A DNA stretch of 64,000 nt from Amycolatopsis taiwanensis DSM 45107 (GTDB lineage Bacteria; Actinomycetota; Actinomycetes; Mycobacteriales; Pseudonocardiaceae). Every line of letters starts with the position of its first letter. The first letter of the stretch is position 1. The stretch is taken from assembly GCF_000519205.1 (NCBI RefSeq), contig NZ_JAFB01000008.1:124001-188000 (forward strand). The letters are read 5' to 3'. The position numbers and the translations under genes are program-made. The notes under the pieces were generated by a model. That model was given only the letters and a program-made list of their open reading frames with translations. It was not told the DNA's origin and made no database searches. Positions 9,500 through 18,554 of the stretch are shown in pieces.

Positions 9500-11002
9500 A
9501 TGCGGCGGATCATGGGAACCGAGGTCGAGTACGGCATCGCGGTGCCGGGTGACGCGACCGCAAACCCGGTGCTGACCTCGACACAGGTGGTACTGGCGTA
9601 CGCGGCGGCGGCGGACATCCCACGGGCGCGCCGGGCGCGCTGGGATTACGAGGTGGAGTCCCCGTTGCGCGACGCGCGGGGCTTCGACCTGGCCGGGCCC
9701 GGTACCCCCGGGCACGACCCCGATGTCGAGGATCTCGGCGCGGCCAACGTCATCCTCACCAACGGCGCGCGGCTCTACGTCGACCACGCCCACCCCGAGT
9801 ACTCGGCGCCCGAGGTCACCAACGCACGGGACGCGGTGATCTGGGACAAGGCGGGGGAGCGGGTGATGGAGCAGGCCGCGCTCAAGGCGGCCACCGTGCC
9901 GGGTCAGCCCCCGCTGCAGCTGTACAAGAACAATGTGGACGGCAAGGGCGCCAGCTACGGCACGCACGAGAACTACCTGATGTCGCGGTCCACGCCGTTC
10001 ACCTCGGTGATCGCCGGACTGACCCCTTTCTTCGTGTCGCGCCAGGTGATGACCGGGTCCGGCCGGGTCGGCATCGGCCCGCAGGGCGAGGAGGCCGGCT
10101 TCCAGCTGTCCCAGCGCTCGGACTACATCGAGGTCGAGGTCGGCCTGGAGACCACGCTCAAGCGCGGCATCATCAACACCCGTGACGAACCGCATGCCGA
10201 CGCCGACAAGTACCGCCGCCTGCACGTCATCATCGGTGATGCCAACCTGGCCGAGTACTCCACGTTCCTGAAGCTGGGCACCACGGCGCTGGTGCTGGAC
10301 ATGATCGAGGCCGGCGAGCGGTTCGACGACCTCAAGCTGGACGAGCCGGTGCGCGCGGTGCACCAGATCAGCCACGACCCGACGTTGAAGACGAAGGTGC
10401 CGCTGGCCAACGGCCGCAAGTACACCGGCCTGGACATCCAGTTCTCCTACCACGAACTGGCCGCCGCGCACCTGGAGCGGACCGGTGGTGACGCACAGTC
10501 GAAGGAGGTGCTGCGGGTCTGGGGCGAGATCCTCGACGCGCTGGCCCGCGATCCGGCCGAGTGCGCGGACCGGCTGGACTGGCCGGCCAAGCTGCGCCTG
10601 CTGGAGGGCTACCGGGCGCGCGACAACCTGGGGTGGGCCGCGCCGCGCCTGCACCTAGTAGACCTGCAGTACTCGGACGTGCGGCTGGGCAAGGGCCTGT
10701 ACAACCGCCTGGTGACGCGCGGTTCGATGAAACGGCTGGTCACCGAGGAAGAGGTGCAGGCGGCGATTACGCAACCGCCGCTGGACACCCGCGCCTACTT
10801 CCGTGGCCGGGCGCTGGAGAAGTACGCCACCTCGATCGCCGCGGCGTCCTGGGACTCGGTGATCTTCGACGTGGGCAAGGAGTCGCTGGTGCGGATCCCG
10901 ACGCTGGAGCCGCTGCGCGGGACCAAGGCACACGTCGGCAAGCTGCTGGACTCCTCCGACACGGCCGAGGAACTGGTGGAGGCACTGACCGGTGCCGACT
11001 GA
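9500..11002 (+). CDS. dop: Depupylase/deamidase Dop
   Basis: Removes Pup from pupylated proteins by cleaving the isopeptide bond; in species with Pup-Gln it also deamidates Pup. 500 residues, the usual Dop length, starting [13 protein letters not shown], where the G-T-E-V-E-Y segment carries the catalytic-site glutamates of the Dop/PafA (glutamine synthetase-like) fold. The Dop-specific loop is present around residues 35-60 ([20 protein letters not shown]), which distinguishes it from PafA. Further signatures: '[13 protein letters not shown]' and '[29 protein letters not shown]'. Because the local Pup already ends in Glu, Dop here should act only as depupylase. Confidence 0.96.
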   Translation: MRRIMGTEVEYGIAVPGDATANPVLTSTQVVLAYAAAADIPRARRARWDYEVESPLRDARGFDLAGPGTPGHDPDVEDLGAANVILTNGARLYVDHAHPEYSAPEVTNARDAVIWDKAGERVMEQAALKAATVPGQPPLQLYKNNVDGKGASYGTHENYLMSRSTPFTSVIAGLTPFFVSRQVMTGSGRVGIGPQGEEAGFQLSQRSDYIEVEVGLETTLKRGIINTRDEPHADADKYRRLHVIIGDANLAEYSTFLKLGTTALVLDMIEAGERFDDLKLDEPVRAVHQISHDPTLKTKVPLANGRKYTGLDIQFSYHELAAAHLERTGGDAQSKEVLRVWGEILDALARDPAECADRLDWPAKLRLLEGYRARDNLGWAAPRLHLVDLQYSDVRLGKGLYNRLVTRGSMKRLVTEEEVQAAITQPPLDTRAYFRGRALEKYATSIAAASWDSVIFDVGKESLVRIPTLEPLRGTKAHVGKLLDSSDTAEELVEALTGAD

Positions 11003-11066
11003 CCCGCGCGGCGTCCGGCGTCGTTACGGAGACGGCATGGCTCCGCGGCCGGCCTTGTAGCAAGGT

Positions 11067-11204
11067 GCGGCAATCACGGTGACCACCACGCGCGCCCCGA
11101 AGGCCCGCTAGCGGGACGGCGGGGCGCCCGTGTCGAAGAGGTGACTCGATCCCCGGATGGACCGCCCCGTCGACACGATCGCGGTCGCGCGCAAACCCGC
11201 GGAG
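11067..11204. repeat. Copy A of a ~135-bp dispersed element
   Basis: This stretch between dop and pup is about 85% identical by eye to 25798-25931, upstream of the first eis gene. It contains an inverted repeat CGCCCCG/CGGGGCG (11094-11100 and 11118-11124) around the palindrome CCCGCTAGCGGG, then GTGACTCGATC, and ends in an especially conserved block GTCGACACGATCGCGGTCGC followed by GCGCAAA. It could be a structured leader RNA, a small mobile element, or a duplicated gene fragment; nothing identifies it. Confidence 0.6.
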
Positions 11205-11271
11205 AAATGGACGGCGCGGATTGTCGTGACTACTGGGTAGGCTAAAGAGCAACAGCTCACCGGGAGGCGAG

Positions 11272-11466
11272 ATGGCACAGGAAAAGATCGAGAAGCACGG
11301 TGGTGGCGACTCCGACGACGAACTGGAAGGCGCCGCGCCCGCAGGTCAGGAACGCCGGGAGAAGCTCGGCGAGGACGTGGACACCATCCTGGACGAGATC
11401 GACGACGTGCTCGAGGAGAACGCCGAGGACTTCGTGCGCGCCTACGTGCAAAAGGGTGGCGAGTAG
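11272..11466 (+). CDS. pup: Prokaryotic ubiquitin-like protein Pup
   Basis: 64 residues, the standard Pup length. Acidic, disordered N-terminal half (MAQEKIEKHGGGDSDDELEG), then the helix that binds the Mpa coiled coil (EDVDTILDEIDDVLEENAEDFVRAYVQ), ending KGGE. PafA joins the side chain of the last residue to substrate lysines. The last residue is Glu, not Gln as in mycobacteria, so it is ready for ligation without deamidation by Dop. A GGGAGG ribosome site precedes the ATG. It lies between dop and prcB as in other actinobacteria. Confidence 0.97.
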   Translation: MAQEKIEKHGGGDSDDELEGAAPAGQERREKLGEDVDTILDEIDDVLEENAEDFVRAYVQKGGE

Positions 11467-11522
11467 TGGCCGCTACGAGGCCGTGGTCACGGCTTTCGCG
11501 GCACCTGACCCGGCCGAGGGGT

Positions 11523-11552
11523 GCTCCCGCCGGGGAGGCCGGCGGGGGGAGC
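11523..11552 (+). terminator. Hairpin between pup and prcB
   Basis: GCTCCCGCCGG (11523-11533) pairs with CCGGC...GGGAGC (11539-11552) with three bulged G residues. It lies in the ~200-bp gap between pup and prcB and could attenuate or end the pup transcript. A possible -10 box TAACCT for prcBA lies just after it at 11574-11579. No gene is seen in the gap. Confidence 0.45.
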
Positions 11553-11665
11553 CGTGGCCTGGCCGCCAAACGCTAACCTTACGCACGTCCTGGTGACGTG
11601 GCCACGCGTTCGCGCAACGGCCGCCGACAAGCACAGCCCTTCGTCGATGGGAACTACGAGCACGT

Positions 11666-12526
11666 ATGGAAAACACGCCGGGAACTTCGGGTTCTTCGCT
11701 GCCCGCAGCCTTCTTCTCGACCACGACGTCGTCCTTTTCCGAGTTCCTCCGCATGCAGGCGCCGGACTTGCTGCCGACGGCCCCGATGGCGCCGGGGGCG
11801 TCCGCGAGCGGGTTGGATGCGCCCCACGGCACCACGATCGTCGCGGTCACCTTCGCCGGTGGCGTGCTGATCGCCGGTGACCGCAGGGCGACCTCGGGGA
11901 ACCTGATCGCCACTCGGGACATGCACAAGGTCCACGTCACCGACGAGTATTCCGCGGTCGGTATCGCCGGCACCGCCGGCATCGCGTTGGAGCTGGTGCG
12001 CCTCTACACCGTCGAGCTGGCCCACTACGAGAAGCTCGAGGGCGTGTCGCTGTCGCTGGACGGCAAGACGAACAAGCTCGCCGCCATGGTCAAGGGCAAC
12101 CTGGAGATGGCGATGGGCGGGTTGGCGGTGCTGCCGCTGTTCGTGGGCTACGACATCGAGGCCGACGACCCGAAGCGGGCCGGCCGGATCGTCTCCTTCG
12201 ACGTGGCCGGTGGCCGGTACGAGGAAAGCGCGGGCTACCACGCGATCGGCTCGGGTTCGCTGTTCGCGAAGTCGTCGTTGAAGAAGCTCTACGACCCGGA
12301 CGCCGACGAGGAGGCCGCCGTCCGGACCGCGGTGGAGGCGCTCTACGACGCCGCGGACGACGACACCGCGACCGGTGGCCCGGACGTGCTCCGGCGCATC
12401 TTCCCGACCGTCGTGACGATCACGGCCGAGCGCGGCTCCGAGCTGCTGGCCGAGGAGCAGACCGCGACGGTGGCCGAAGCGGTGGTCGCCGGCCGTGCCG
12501 AGCGGGCCGCCCAGGGCCGCAGCTGA
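11666..12526 (+). CDS. prcB: 20S proteasome beta subunit PrcB
   Basis: Catalytic subunit of the proteasome core. 286 residues with a 55-residue propeptide ([20 protein letters not shown]...) that ends in His-Gly; autocleavage exposes Thr56 of '[21 protein letters not shown]' as the N-terminal nucleophile. The helper residues are seen: Asp in 'AGDRRAT' and Lys in 'MHKVHV'. '[20 protein letters not shown]' is the usual C-terminal part of the fold. It is followed 40 nt later by prcA, so the two rings are co-expressed. Confidence 0.97.
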   Translation: MENTPGTSGSSLPAAFFSTTTSSFSEFLRMQAPDLLPTAPMAPGASASGLDAPHGTTIVAVTFAGGVLIAGDRRATSGNLIATRDMHKVHVTDEYSAVGIAGTAGIALELVRLYTVELAHYEKLEGVSLSLDGKTNKLAAMVKGNLEMAMGGLAVLPLFVGYDIEADDPKRAGRIVSFDVAGGRYEESAGYHAIGSGSLFAKSSLKKLYDPDADEEAAVRTAVEALYDAADDDTATGGPDVLRRIFPTVVTITAERGSELLAEEQTATVAEAVVAGRAERAAQGRS

Positions 12527-12566
12527 TCAGTCCCTTGTCTCACCGAGCATTTTTGGAGCACACACC

Positions 12567-13319
12567 GTGACCATGCCGCTGTACGCCTCTCCTGAGCAGT
12601 TGATGCGCGAGCGCTCGGAACTCGCCCGCAAGGGCATCGCACGCGGCCGCAGTGTGGTCGGGCTGAAGTATCGCAACGGTGTGTTGTTCGTGGCCGAGAA
12701 CCCGTCGACCACGCTGCGCAAGTTCTCCGAGATCTACGACCGGATCGGCTTCGCCGGGGTCGGCCGGTACAGCGAGTACGAGAATTTGCGGGTGGCCGGT
12801 ATCCGGCACGCCGACCTGAAGGGCTACCAGTACGACCGGCGGGACGTCAGCGCGCGGGCGCTGGCCAACGCCTACGCGGCCACGCTGGGCAGTATCTTCA
12901 CCGAGCAGCTCAAGCCGTACGAGGTGGAGATCTGCGTCGCCGAGGTGGGCGCGACCCCGGCCGAGGACCAGCTGTTCCGCCTGACCTACGACGGGTCGAT
13001 CTTCGACGAGCCCCAGTTCGTGGTGATGGGCGGGCAGACCGAGCCGGTCGCCAACAAGCTCAAGGAGAGCTTCGAGGAGGGCTTCGACCTGCAGCGGGCG
13101 CTGACGGTCGCGGTGGAGGCCCTGCGCGCGTCCTCGTCCGGCAACGGCGACAGCGAGCCGGCGAAGCTGGAGGTCGCCGTGCTGGACCGGGAGCGCCCGC
13201 AGCGGGCATTCCGGCGGATCACCGGAGCCGCACTGGACGCCCTGCTGCCGGCGACCGGGCCGGACGGTGACGGGGACCAGCCCGAGGCGGAGGGTGAACC
13301 GTCCGAATCGGAAGACTGA
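12567..13319 (+). CDS. prcA: 20S proteasome alpha subunit PrcA
   Basis: Forms the outer gating rings of the core particle. 250 residues from the GTG at 12567, which has a GGAG site 8 nt upstream; an ATG two codons further (12573) would have a poor spacing. The N-terminus ([33 protein letters not shown]) is the gate segment and H0 helix of alpha subunits. The C-terminal 25 residues are an acidic tail ([18 protein letters not shown]) that is variable among actinobacteria. A terminator hairpin follows the stop codon. Confidence 0.97.
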   Translation: MTMPLYASPEQLMRERSELARKGIARGRSVVGLKYRNGVLFVAENPSTTLRKFSEIYDRIGFAGVGRYSEYENLRVAGIRHADLKGYQYDRRDVSARALANAYAATLGSIFTEQLKPYEVEICVAEVGATPAEDQLFRLTYDGSIFDEPQFVVMGGQTEPVANKLKESFEEGFDLQRALTVAVEALRASSSGNGDSEPAKLEVAVLDRERPQRAFRRITGAALDALLPATGPDGDGDQPEAEGEPSESED

Positions 13320-13338
13320 TCCGTCGCGAAAACCACCC

Positions 13339-13369
13339 GGCCCGGACGGCGGTGATCGCCGTCCGGGCC
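13339..13369 (+). terminator. prcBA terminator
   Basis: A perfect 13-bp stem (GGCCCGGACGGCG at 13339-13351 with 13357-13369) and a 5-nt loop GTGAT, 20 nt after the prcA stop. It separates prcBA from pafA, which has its own leaderless promoter. Confidence 0.85.
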
Positions 13370-13509
13370 GTCATTATGGGCGTGACCTGCGCAAACTCGG
13401 CCACCTTCCCCGGGTCTTGCGCTGCCCGATGGCGCGACGGAGCCGGCCGGGCACGCGCCGTCGCCTCCTCGCCGCCCGATCGGCCCACCGCACTTGGGCC
13501 GAAAGCGCC

Positions 13510-13515
13510 TAGCAT
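13510..13515 (+). promoter_or_regulatory. -10 box of pafA (leaderless)
   Basis: TAGCAT followed by six nucleotides (TGAGTA) and the ATG of pafA at 13522, with no ribosome-binding site. The arrangement copies that of dop almost exactly. Confidence 0.55.
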
Positions 13516-13521
13516 TGAGTA

Positions 13522-14880
13522 ATGCAGCGGCGGATTTTTGGCATCGAGACCGAGTTCGGCGTCACCTGCACCTTCCACGGGCAGCGTCGGCTCTCACCGG
13601 ACGAGGTGGCGAGGTACCTGTTCCGGCGGGTGGTGTCGTGGGGACGGTCGTCGAACGTTTTCCTGTCCAACGGCTCGCGGCTTTACCTCGATGTGGGCTC
13701 GCACCCCGAGTACGCGACGGCCGAATGCGATGACCTGATCCAGCTGGTGACGCACGACAAGGCCGGCGAGCGGATCCTGGAGGACCTGCTCGTCGACGCG
13801 GAGCGCCGGCTGGCCGACGAAGGTATCGGCGGCGACATCTTCCTGTTCAAGAACAACACCGACTCCGCGGGCAACTCCTACGGTTGCCACGAGAACTACC
13901 TGGTGACGCGGGCCGGTGAGTTCTCGCGGATCGCCGATGTGCTGCTGCCGTTCCTGGTCACCCGCCAGCTGATCTGCGGTGCCGGCAAGGTGCTGCAGAC
14001 GCCGCGGGGCGCGGTGTACTGCCTGTCCCAGCGCGCGGAGCACATCTGGGAAGGAGTGTCGAGCGCGACGACGCGGTCCCGGCCGATCATCAACACGCGC
14101 GACGAGCCGCATGCCGACGCCGAGCGGTATCGCCGGCTGCACGTCATCGTCGGCGACTCGAACATGGCCGAGTCGACCACCCTGCTCAAGGTCGGCACCG
14201 CGAACCTGGTGCTGGAGATGATCGAGCAGGGCGTGCAGTTCCGGGACTTCACGCTGGACAACCCGATCCGCGCGATCCGCGAGATCAGCCACGACCTGAG
14301 CGGGCGGCGCCCGGTGCGGCTGGCCGGTGGCCGCGAGGCGTCGGCGCTGGACATCCAGCGCGAGTACTACGGCCGGGCGGTCCAGCACGTCAAGGCGAAC
14401 GATTCCGGGCCGACCGCGCGCCGGGTGATCGAACTGTGGGGCCGGGCGCTGGACGCGGTGGAGCAGCAGGACTTCACCAAGATCGACACCGAGATCGACT
14501 GGGCGATCAAGCACCGGCTGGTCGAGCGTTACCGCAGCAAGCACAACCTCGACCTGTCCAGCCCGCGCGTGGCGCAGCTCGACCTCGCCTACCACGACAT
14601 CCGGCGTGGCCGCGGCATCTTCGACCTGCTGCAGCGCAAGGGCCTGGTGCGCCGGATCACCGACGACGGCGAGATCGAGCTGGCCAAGGACACCCCGCCG
14701 CAGACCACGCGGGCCAAGCTGCGTGGAGACTTCATCGCGGCGGCGCAGGCCGCAGGCCGGGACTTCACCGTGGACTGGGTCCATCTGAAGCTGAACGACC
14801 AGGCTCAGCGGACGGTGCTGTGCAAGGACCCGTTCCGCGCGGTCGACGAGCGGGTCGACCGGCTGATCGGGTCGCTGTGA
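13522..14880 (+). CDS. pafA: Pup-protein ligase PafA
   Basis: ATP-dependent ligase that phosphorylates the C-terminal Glu of Pup and attaches it to substrate lysines. 452 residues, starting [16 protein letters not shown], with the catalytic G-I-E-T-E-F-G strand of the glutamine synthetase-like fold. '[13 protein letters not shown]' and '[30 protein letters not shown]' are the shared Dop/PafA signatures; the Dop-specific loop is absent, which separates the two. C-terminal domain ends '[15 protein letters not shown]'. Unlike in many relatives, pafA is not directly followed by pafBC: a toxin-antitoxin pair and an MMPL/TetR pair lie between. Confidence 0.97.
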   Translation: MQRRIFGIETEFGVTCTFHGQRRLSPDEVARYLFRRVVSWGRSSNVFLSNGSRLYLDVGSHPEYATAECDDLIQLVTHDKAGERILEDLLVDAERRLADEGIGGDIFLFKNNTDSAGNSYGCHENYLVTRAGEFSRIADVLLPFLVTRQLICGAGKVLQTPRGAVYCLSQRAEHIWEGVSSATTRSRPIINTRDEPHADAERYRRLHVIVGDSNMAESTTLLKVGTANLVLEMIEQGVQFRDFTLDNPIRAIREISHDLSGRRPVRLAGGREASALDIQREYYGRAVQHVKANDSGPTARRVIELWGRALDAVEQQDFTKIDTEIDWAIKHRLVERYRSKHNLDLSSPRVAQLDLAYHDIRRGRGIFDLLQRKGLVRRITDDGEIELAKDTPPQTTRAKLRGDFIAAAQAAGRDFTVDWVHLKLNDQAQRTVLCKDPFRAVDERVDRLIGSL

Positions 14881-14913
14881 TCTGTGTCTCGGCGTCTGTG
14901 GGAGAATCGGCGT

Positions 14914-15177
14914 ATGACGGTGATCCCTGACGACCAGCGGCCGCTCACCGAGGTGGTGGCGGAGGTCGAACGCACACACGGCCGGATCGATATCGAGCGT
15001 GACGGCCAAACCGTGGCGTCGGTTGTTTCGCCCGACTATCTGGAGTCTTTGTACGAGACGATAGAAGTCGCCTCGGATCCGGAACTGGTCGCGGCGATCG
15101 AGGAGGGCGATGCCGACATCGCCGCCGGACGAACGGTGTCGTTGGACGATGTGAAGGCGGAGCTCGGGTTGCGGTGA
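14914..15177 (+). CDS. Type II antitoxin, Phd/YefM-like
   Basis: 87 residues, starting at ATG 14914 behind a GGGAGA site. The N-terminal part 'RPLTEVVAEVERTHGRIDIERDGQTVASVVSPDYLESLYETIE' has the Phd/YefM pattern (a beta strand pair 'I-x-x-x-G-x-x-V-A-x-V-V-S/P-x-x-Y/L-x-x-L'), which forms the DNA-binding dimer. The acidic C-terminus (PELVAAIEEGDADIAAGRTVSLDDVKAELGLR) would wrap and neutralise the toxin. Its stop overlaps the toxin start by 4 bp (GTGA), which gives the translational coupling typical of such pairs. It probably represses its own promoter. Confidence 0.85.
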   Translation: MTVIPDDQRPLTEVVAEVERTHGRIDIERDGQTVASVVSPDYLESLYETIEVASDPELVAAIEEGDADIAAGRTVSLDDVKAELGLR

Positions 15178-15446
15178 GCCCTCGCTACACGATCCTGCTG
15201 TCGACCGGCGCGCAGCGCGCTCTGGGAAAGATGCCGGAGAAGATCGTTCATGCCTGCGTGTCGTTTATGGACGGGCCATTGGCGAACAACCCTTATCGAG
15301 TCGGCAAACCGCTGACATCGTCATGGGAGGGGCACTATTCGGCTCGCCGAGGCGAGTGGCGGGTCATCTACACCATCGATGATCACCAGGTGGTGGTTGA
15401 AGTTGTCGCCATTAACCGGCGAGCCGACGTTTATCGGAGCCGCTAG
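15174..15446 (+). CDS. RelE/ParE-family toxin
   Basis: 90 residues, starting with a GTG inside the antitoxin stop. 'YTILLSTGAQRALGKMPEKIVHACVSFMDGPLANNPYRVGKPLTSSWEGHYSARRGEWRVIYTIDDHQVVVEVVAINRRADVYR' follows the RelE pattern closely: helix pair, then L-x-x-x-x-x-G-x-x-S-A-R-R-G-x-x-R-V-I-Y, and a final strand with Arg and Tyr. RelE toxins cleave mRNA in the ribosomal A site; Arg residues in the R-R-G-E-W-R segment and the terminal R-x-x-x-V-Y are the expected active-site residues. The pair is intact and could be functional. Confidence 0.88.
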   Translation: MSPRYTILLSTGAQRALGKMPEKIVHACVSFMDGPLANNPYRVGKPLTSSWEGHYSARRGEWRVIYTIDDHQVVVEVVAINRRADVYRSR

Positions 15447-15487
15447 GCCCACCCAGCACCCCATCGAGGACGCACTCCACGCGATAG

Positions 15488-17653
15488 CTAGGTCAAGACC
15501 TTGTCGCGTGGCGCGTCCGCCTCGGAGAGGCCGAACCGGGAGTGGAGCCGGCGCAGGGGGCGGGGCGCCCACCAGGCGAGGCGGCCCAGCGCACGCATCC
15601 CGGCCGGGAGCAGGATGCCGCGCACGAGCGTGGCGTCGAGCAGCACGGCGAGACCCGTGCCGAGGCCGAACAACTGGATGAAGCTCACCCCGCTGGTGCC
15701 GAACGCGAACAGGCTGATCGACAGCAGGAGCGCCGCCGCGGAGACGATGCGGCCCGAGTGGGACAGTCCGTCGACGACGGCATCGCGAGGACCCGCACCG
15801 CGGTCGTGAGCCTCTTTGACCCGGCTGATCACGAACACCTCGTAGTCCATCGACAGCCCGAACGCGATGCAGAACAGCAGCATCAGCATGCTCGTGTCGA
15901 GCGGCAGCGGTGTGAACCCGAGCAGTGACGACGCGAGGCCGTCCTGGAAGATCAGCGTCATCACGCCGAGCGTCGCGGACAGGCTGAGCAGGTTGAACAG
16001 CAGCGCCCGCAGTGGCTGCAGCACGCTCCCGGTGAACAGGAACAGCAGGATGAACGTGGTCACCGCGATCAGCCCGCCCGCGAACGGCAGCCGGCTGCCG
16101 ATGGTGTGCTTGCTGTCGACGAGCGTGGCTGCGTCGCCGCCGATCTTGGTCTCCGCGGGAGCGGGCATCGCCCGGATCCGGGTGACGAGTTGCTGCGCGT
16201 CGTCCGCCCGCGAGTCGCCGGCCGCGACCACCGTCCAGCGCTGGGCGTCCGGCGCGGCGAAAGTGGCGTCGGCTGGGGAGACGCCGGCCTGCCGGCCTCC
16301 GACGAACTCGCCTGCGCTGGAGGAAACCCTGGTCACGCCGGGAAGTTCGGACAGGCGCGTGGCGTAGTCCGCGATCGCGGACGCATCGGGCCGGCCTTGC
16401 GCGACGATCTGGATCGCGCGGCTGTCGTCCTGCGAGAAGTGCGCGCGCAGCTCATCGCCGACGACGCGGCTCGGTGCCGAAGTGGGCAGCACGCGCTCGT
16501 CCGGGATGCCGAACCGGACGTTGAACAGTGGGACGGCCGCCACGATCAGCAGCGCCAGCACGGGCAGCGCGGTGACCACCGGCCGCCGCAGCACGCTGCC
16601 GGCGGTCCGCGCCCAGAACGGTGAGACGGTGGTCGGGGTGCGCCCCCATGGCGGCCGTCCGGCGTTGACCCGGTGGCCGAGCACCCGCAGCAGCGCCGGC
16701 AGCACCACGACCGCGCTGATCATCGCGATGACGATCACGCCGATCCCCGCGTAGGCGAACGATCGGAGGAAGTACAGGGGGAACAGCAGCAACGCGGCCA
16801 GCGCCACCGCGACGGTCGCCGCGCTGAACGCGATCGTCCGGCCCGCGGTCGCCACGGTGTGGATCACCGCGGCGCGGGTGTCCACGCCGGTCGCGAGCTC
16901 CTCGCGAAACCGGTTGACGGTGAGCAGCGCGTAGTCGATGCCGATGCCGAGCCCGAGTGCGGTCGTCAGGTTGATCGCGAACACCGACACGTCGGTGATC
17001 GAGCCGAGGACCGACAACTCGGCGAACGTGCCGAGCACCGCGATCCCGCCGACGACGAGCGGCAGCAGCGCGGCGACGAGACTGCCGAACACGACGAACA
17101 GCAGGATCGCGATGAGCGGGACGGCGATCGATTCGGCGAGCAGGAGGTCGGCGGTGACCTGGTCGTTGATGTCGCTGTTGACTTCGGTGGCCCCGCCCGC
17201 GGTGACGGTGATCGGCCCCTGGTCGCCGCGGTAGCGGTCGGCGATCGTCTTGGCCGTCTCGGCGTCGGCCGGGTGCGCCACGATCAAGGCCGCGCGGTCG
17301 TCGTCCGATTTCATCGCGGGCGCGCCGGTCTGCCAGTACGAAGCCTGCTGCGACAGCCCAGGTTCGGCCGCGAGCCGATCGACGAGCTCGGTGGCGGCCA
17401 CGCGGACGGCTGGATCGTCGACGGTGCCGGTCTTCGGCTGTACCAGCAGGATGAGGCCGGGTGTGCCGCCGAAGTGCCGCTGGATGTACTCCTGTGCCTG
17501 GCTCGACTCGGCATCGGGATCGGTGAACCCCTGTGACTGGAGCTTGTCGAAGGCGGTCATGCCGAGCGCGCCGGCGCCGATCATCAGCAGGACGGCGACG
17601 GTGAGCACGGCTCGCGCGTGGTCGGCGGCGAACCGCCCGATGCGGACGAACAC
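15488..17653 (-). CDS. MMPL/RND-family exporter
   Basis: 721 residues with a tandem duplication of an MMPL domain: an N-terminal membrane helix, a large outer loop (about residues 45-170), five to six helices, a second outer loop (about 385-500) and a second helix bundle. Motif 'GLGIGIDYALLTVNRFREEL' in the first half and 'AFGLSMDYEVFVISRVKEAHDRG' in the second are the proton-relay segments (G-x-x-x-D-Y) of the family. Such proteins export lipids or hydrophobic drugs using the proton gradient. GTG start at 17653 with an AGGGGGA ribosome site. It diverges from a TetR gene 85 bp away, the usual arrangement of a regulated exporter. Confidence 0.92.
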   Translation of the reverse strand: MFVRIGRFAADHARAVLTVAVLLMIGAGALGMTAFDKLQSQGFTDPDAESSQAQEYIQRHFGGTPGLILLVQPKTGTVDDPAVRVAATELVDRLAAEPGLSQQASYWQTGAPAMKSDDDRAALIVAHPADAETAKTIADRYRGDQGPITVTAGGATEVNSDINDQVTADLLLAESIAVPLIAILLFVVFGSLVAALLPLVVGGIAVLGTFAELSVLGSITDVSVFAINLTTALGLGIGIDYALLTVNRFREELATGVDTRAAVIHTVATAGRTIAFSAATVAVALAALLLFPLYFLRSFAYAGIGVIVIAMISAVVVLPALLRVLGHRVNAGRPPWGRTPTTVSPFWARTAGSVLRRPVVTALPVLALLIVAAVPLFNVRFGIPDERVLPTSAPSRVVGDELRAHFSQDDSRAIQIVAQGRPDASAIADYATRLSELPGVTRVSSSAGEFVGGRQAGVSPADATFAAPDAQRWTVVAAGDSRADDAQQLVTRIRAMPAPAETKIGGDAATLVDSKHTIGSRLPFAGGLIAVTTFILLFLFTGSVLQPLRALLFNLLSLSATLGVMTLIFQDGLASSLLGFTPLPLDTSMLMLLFCIAFGLSMDYEVFVISRVKEAHDRGAGPRDAVVDGLSHSGRIVSAAALLLSISLFAFGTSGVSFIQLFGLGTGLAVLLDATLVRGILLPAGMRALGRLAWWAPRPLRRLHSRFGLSEADAPRDKVLT

Positions 17654-17670
17654 GACGAGTTCCCCCTAAA

Positions 17671-17701
17671 GTTGACGGCCGTAAACTTGGCGGGTGTTAA
17701 C
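17671..17701. promoter_or_regulatory. Probable promoter/operator between MMPL and TetR genes
   Basis: Contains TTGACG (17672-17677) and GTTAAC (17696-17701) with an imperfect inverted repeat GTTGAC-GGCC-GTAAAC at 17671-17686; a further GTCAAC follows at 17723. These GTTnAC-type half sites in the short divergent region are a plausible binding site for the TetR product. The assignment is by pattern only. Confidence 0.4.
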
Positions 17702-17737
17702 TTGTCATGTCATGTGTGCGGCTGTCAACATCGACCG

Positions 17738-18409
17738 GTGAGCTCGTCCGTGCCTGTTCGATCCGCCTACCACCACGGGGACCTGCGCAACGCGCTCATC
17801 CACGCGGCCGCCGACCTGGCTCGGGAGGGTGGGCCCCGGTCGGTGACGATCCGGGCCGCCGCCCGCGTCGTGGGAGTGACGCCAACCGCGGCCTACCGGC
17901 ATTTCGCGGGGCACGAGGAGTTGCTGGACGCGGCCAAGGAGCAGGCGCTGGAGCGGATGACCGCCGCCATGAACACCGAGTTGGCCCGGCTGCCTCCTGG
18001 CGGTGACCGGGTGCGCCGGGCGCTGCGGAACCTGGCCGCGATCGGCCTGGGCTACCTGAACTTCGCGACCGCCGAGCCCGGCTTGTTCCGCACCTGTTTC
18101 GCCGGGGGGATGCCCGCCGTGTCCGCGTGGGACGCCGGGCCGTTCCGCAAGGCCATCGCGGTCGTCGATGATCTGGCCGACGCCGGTTACCTTTCCCCGG
18201 AACAGCGGCCGATGGCCGAGATGACCATCTGGGCCGCGGTGCACGGGCTGGCCATGCTGTACCTGGACGGGCCGTTGCGCGAGGCGGACGACGAAGTCAG
18301 GCTGGCGGCCATGGCACGCACCTTCGAGGTCGTGGCCGTCGGGCTCGGCGAGCGGCCGCTGCCTGCTGACCTGCGTGACGAGATCGTCGGCCTGGTCCGC
18401 GGCGGTTGA
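17738..18409 (+). CDS. TetR/AcrR-family regulator
   Basis: 223 residues from the GTG at 17738. The N-terminal DNA-binding domain is clear: 'GDLRNALIHAAADLAREGGPRSVTIRAAARVVGVTPTAAYRHFAGHEELLDAA' (about residues 14-66), with the TetR helix-turn-helix V-T-x-x-A-A-Y-R-H-F. The C-terminal half has the TetR_C_33/WHG pattern ('FATAEPGLFRTCFAGG', 'IWAAVHGLAMLYLDGPL'). It diverges from the MMPL exporter and most likely represses it and itself. No ribosome site is evident, so the start could be a few codons off. Confidence 0.88.
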   Translation: MSSSVPVRSAYHHGDLRNALIHAAADLAREGGPRSVTIRAAARVVGVTPTAAYRHFAGHEELLDAAKEQALERMTAAMNTELARLPPGGDRVRRALRNLAAIGLGYLNFATAEPGLFRTCFAGGMPAVSAWDAGPFRKAIAVVDDLADAGYLSPEQRPMAEMTIWAAVHGLAMLYLDGPLREADDEVRLAAMARTFEVVAVGLGERPLPADLRDEIVGLVRGG

Positions 18410-18542
18410 CCTGGCGTTCCGGGAGGCGCGGAGCGGTTCAGCGCCGCGCGCGGCGCCGGTAATGAGCACGCGATCGGTCAAGGGTTCGAAATTCCCGGCG
18501 TGTTTCGGCCCGGTCCTCCGCGACCGTCGGGCCGGGGGGAGC

Positions 18543-18548
18543 TAGTGT
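18543..18548 (+). promoter_or_regulatory. -10 box of pafB (leaderless)
   Basis: TAGTGT, six nucleotides (GGGCTG), then the GTG start of pafB at 18555. Same geometry as at dop and pafA. A 16-bp GC palindrome (GCGCCGCGCGCGGCGC, 18441-18456) lies upstream and may end the TetR transcript. Confidence 0.5.
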
Positions 18549-18554
18549 GGGCTG

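Noticed and set aside
18475-18500. tRNA-like T-loop sequence GGTTCGAAATTCC
   Set aside because: No acceptor, D or anticodon stems could be drawn around it.
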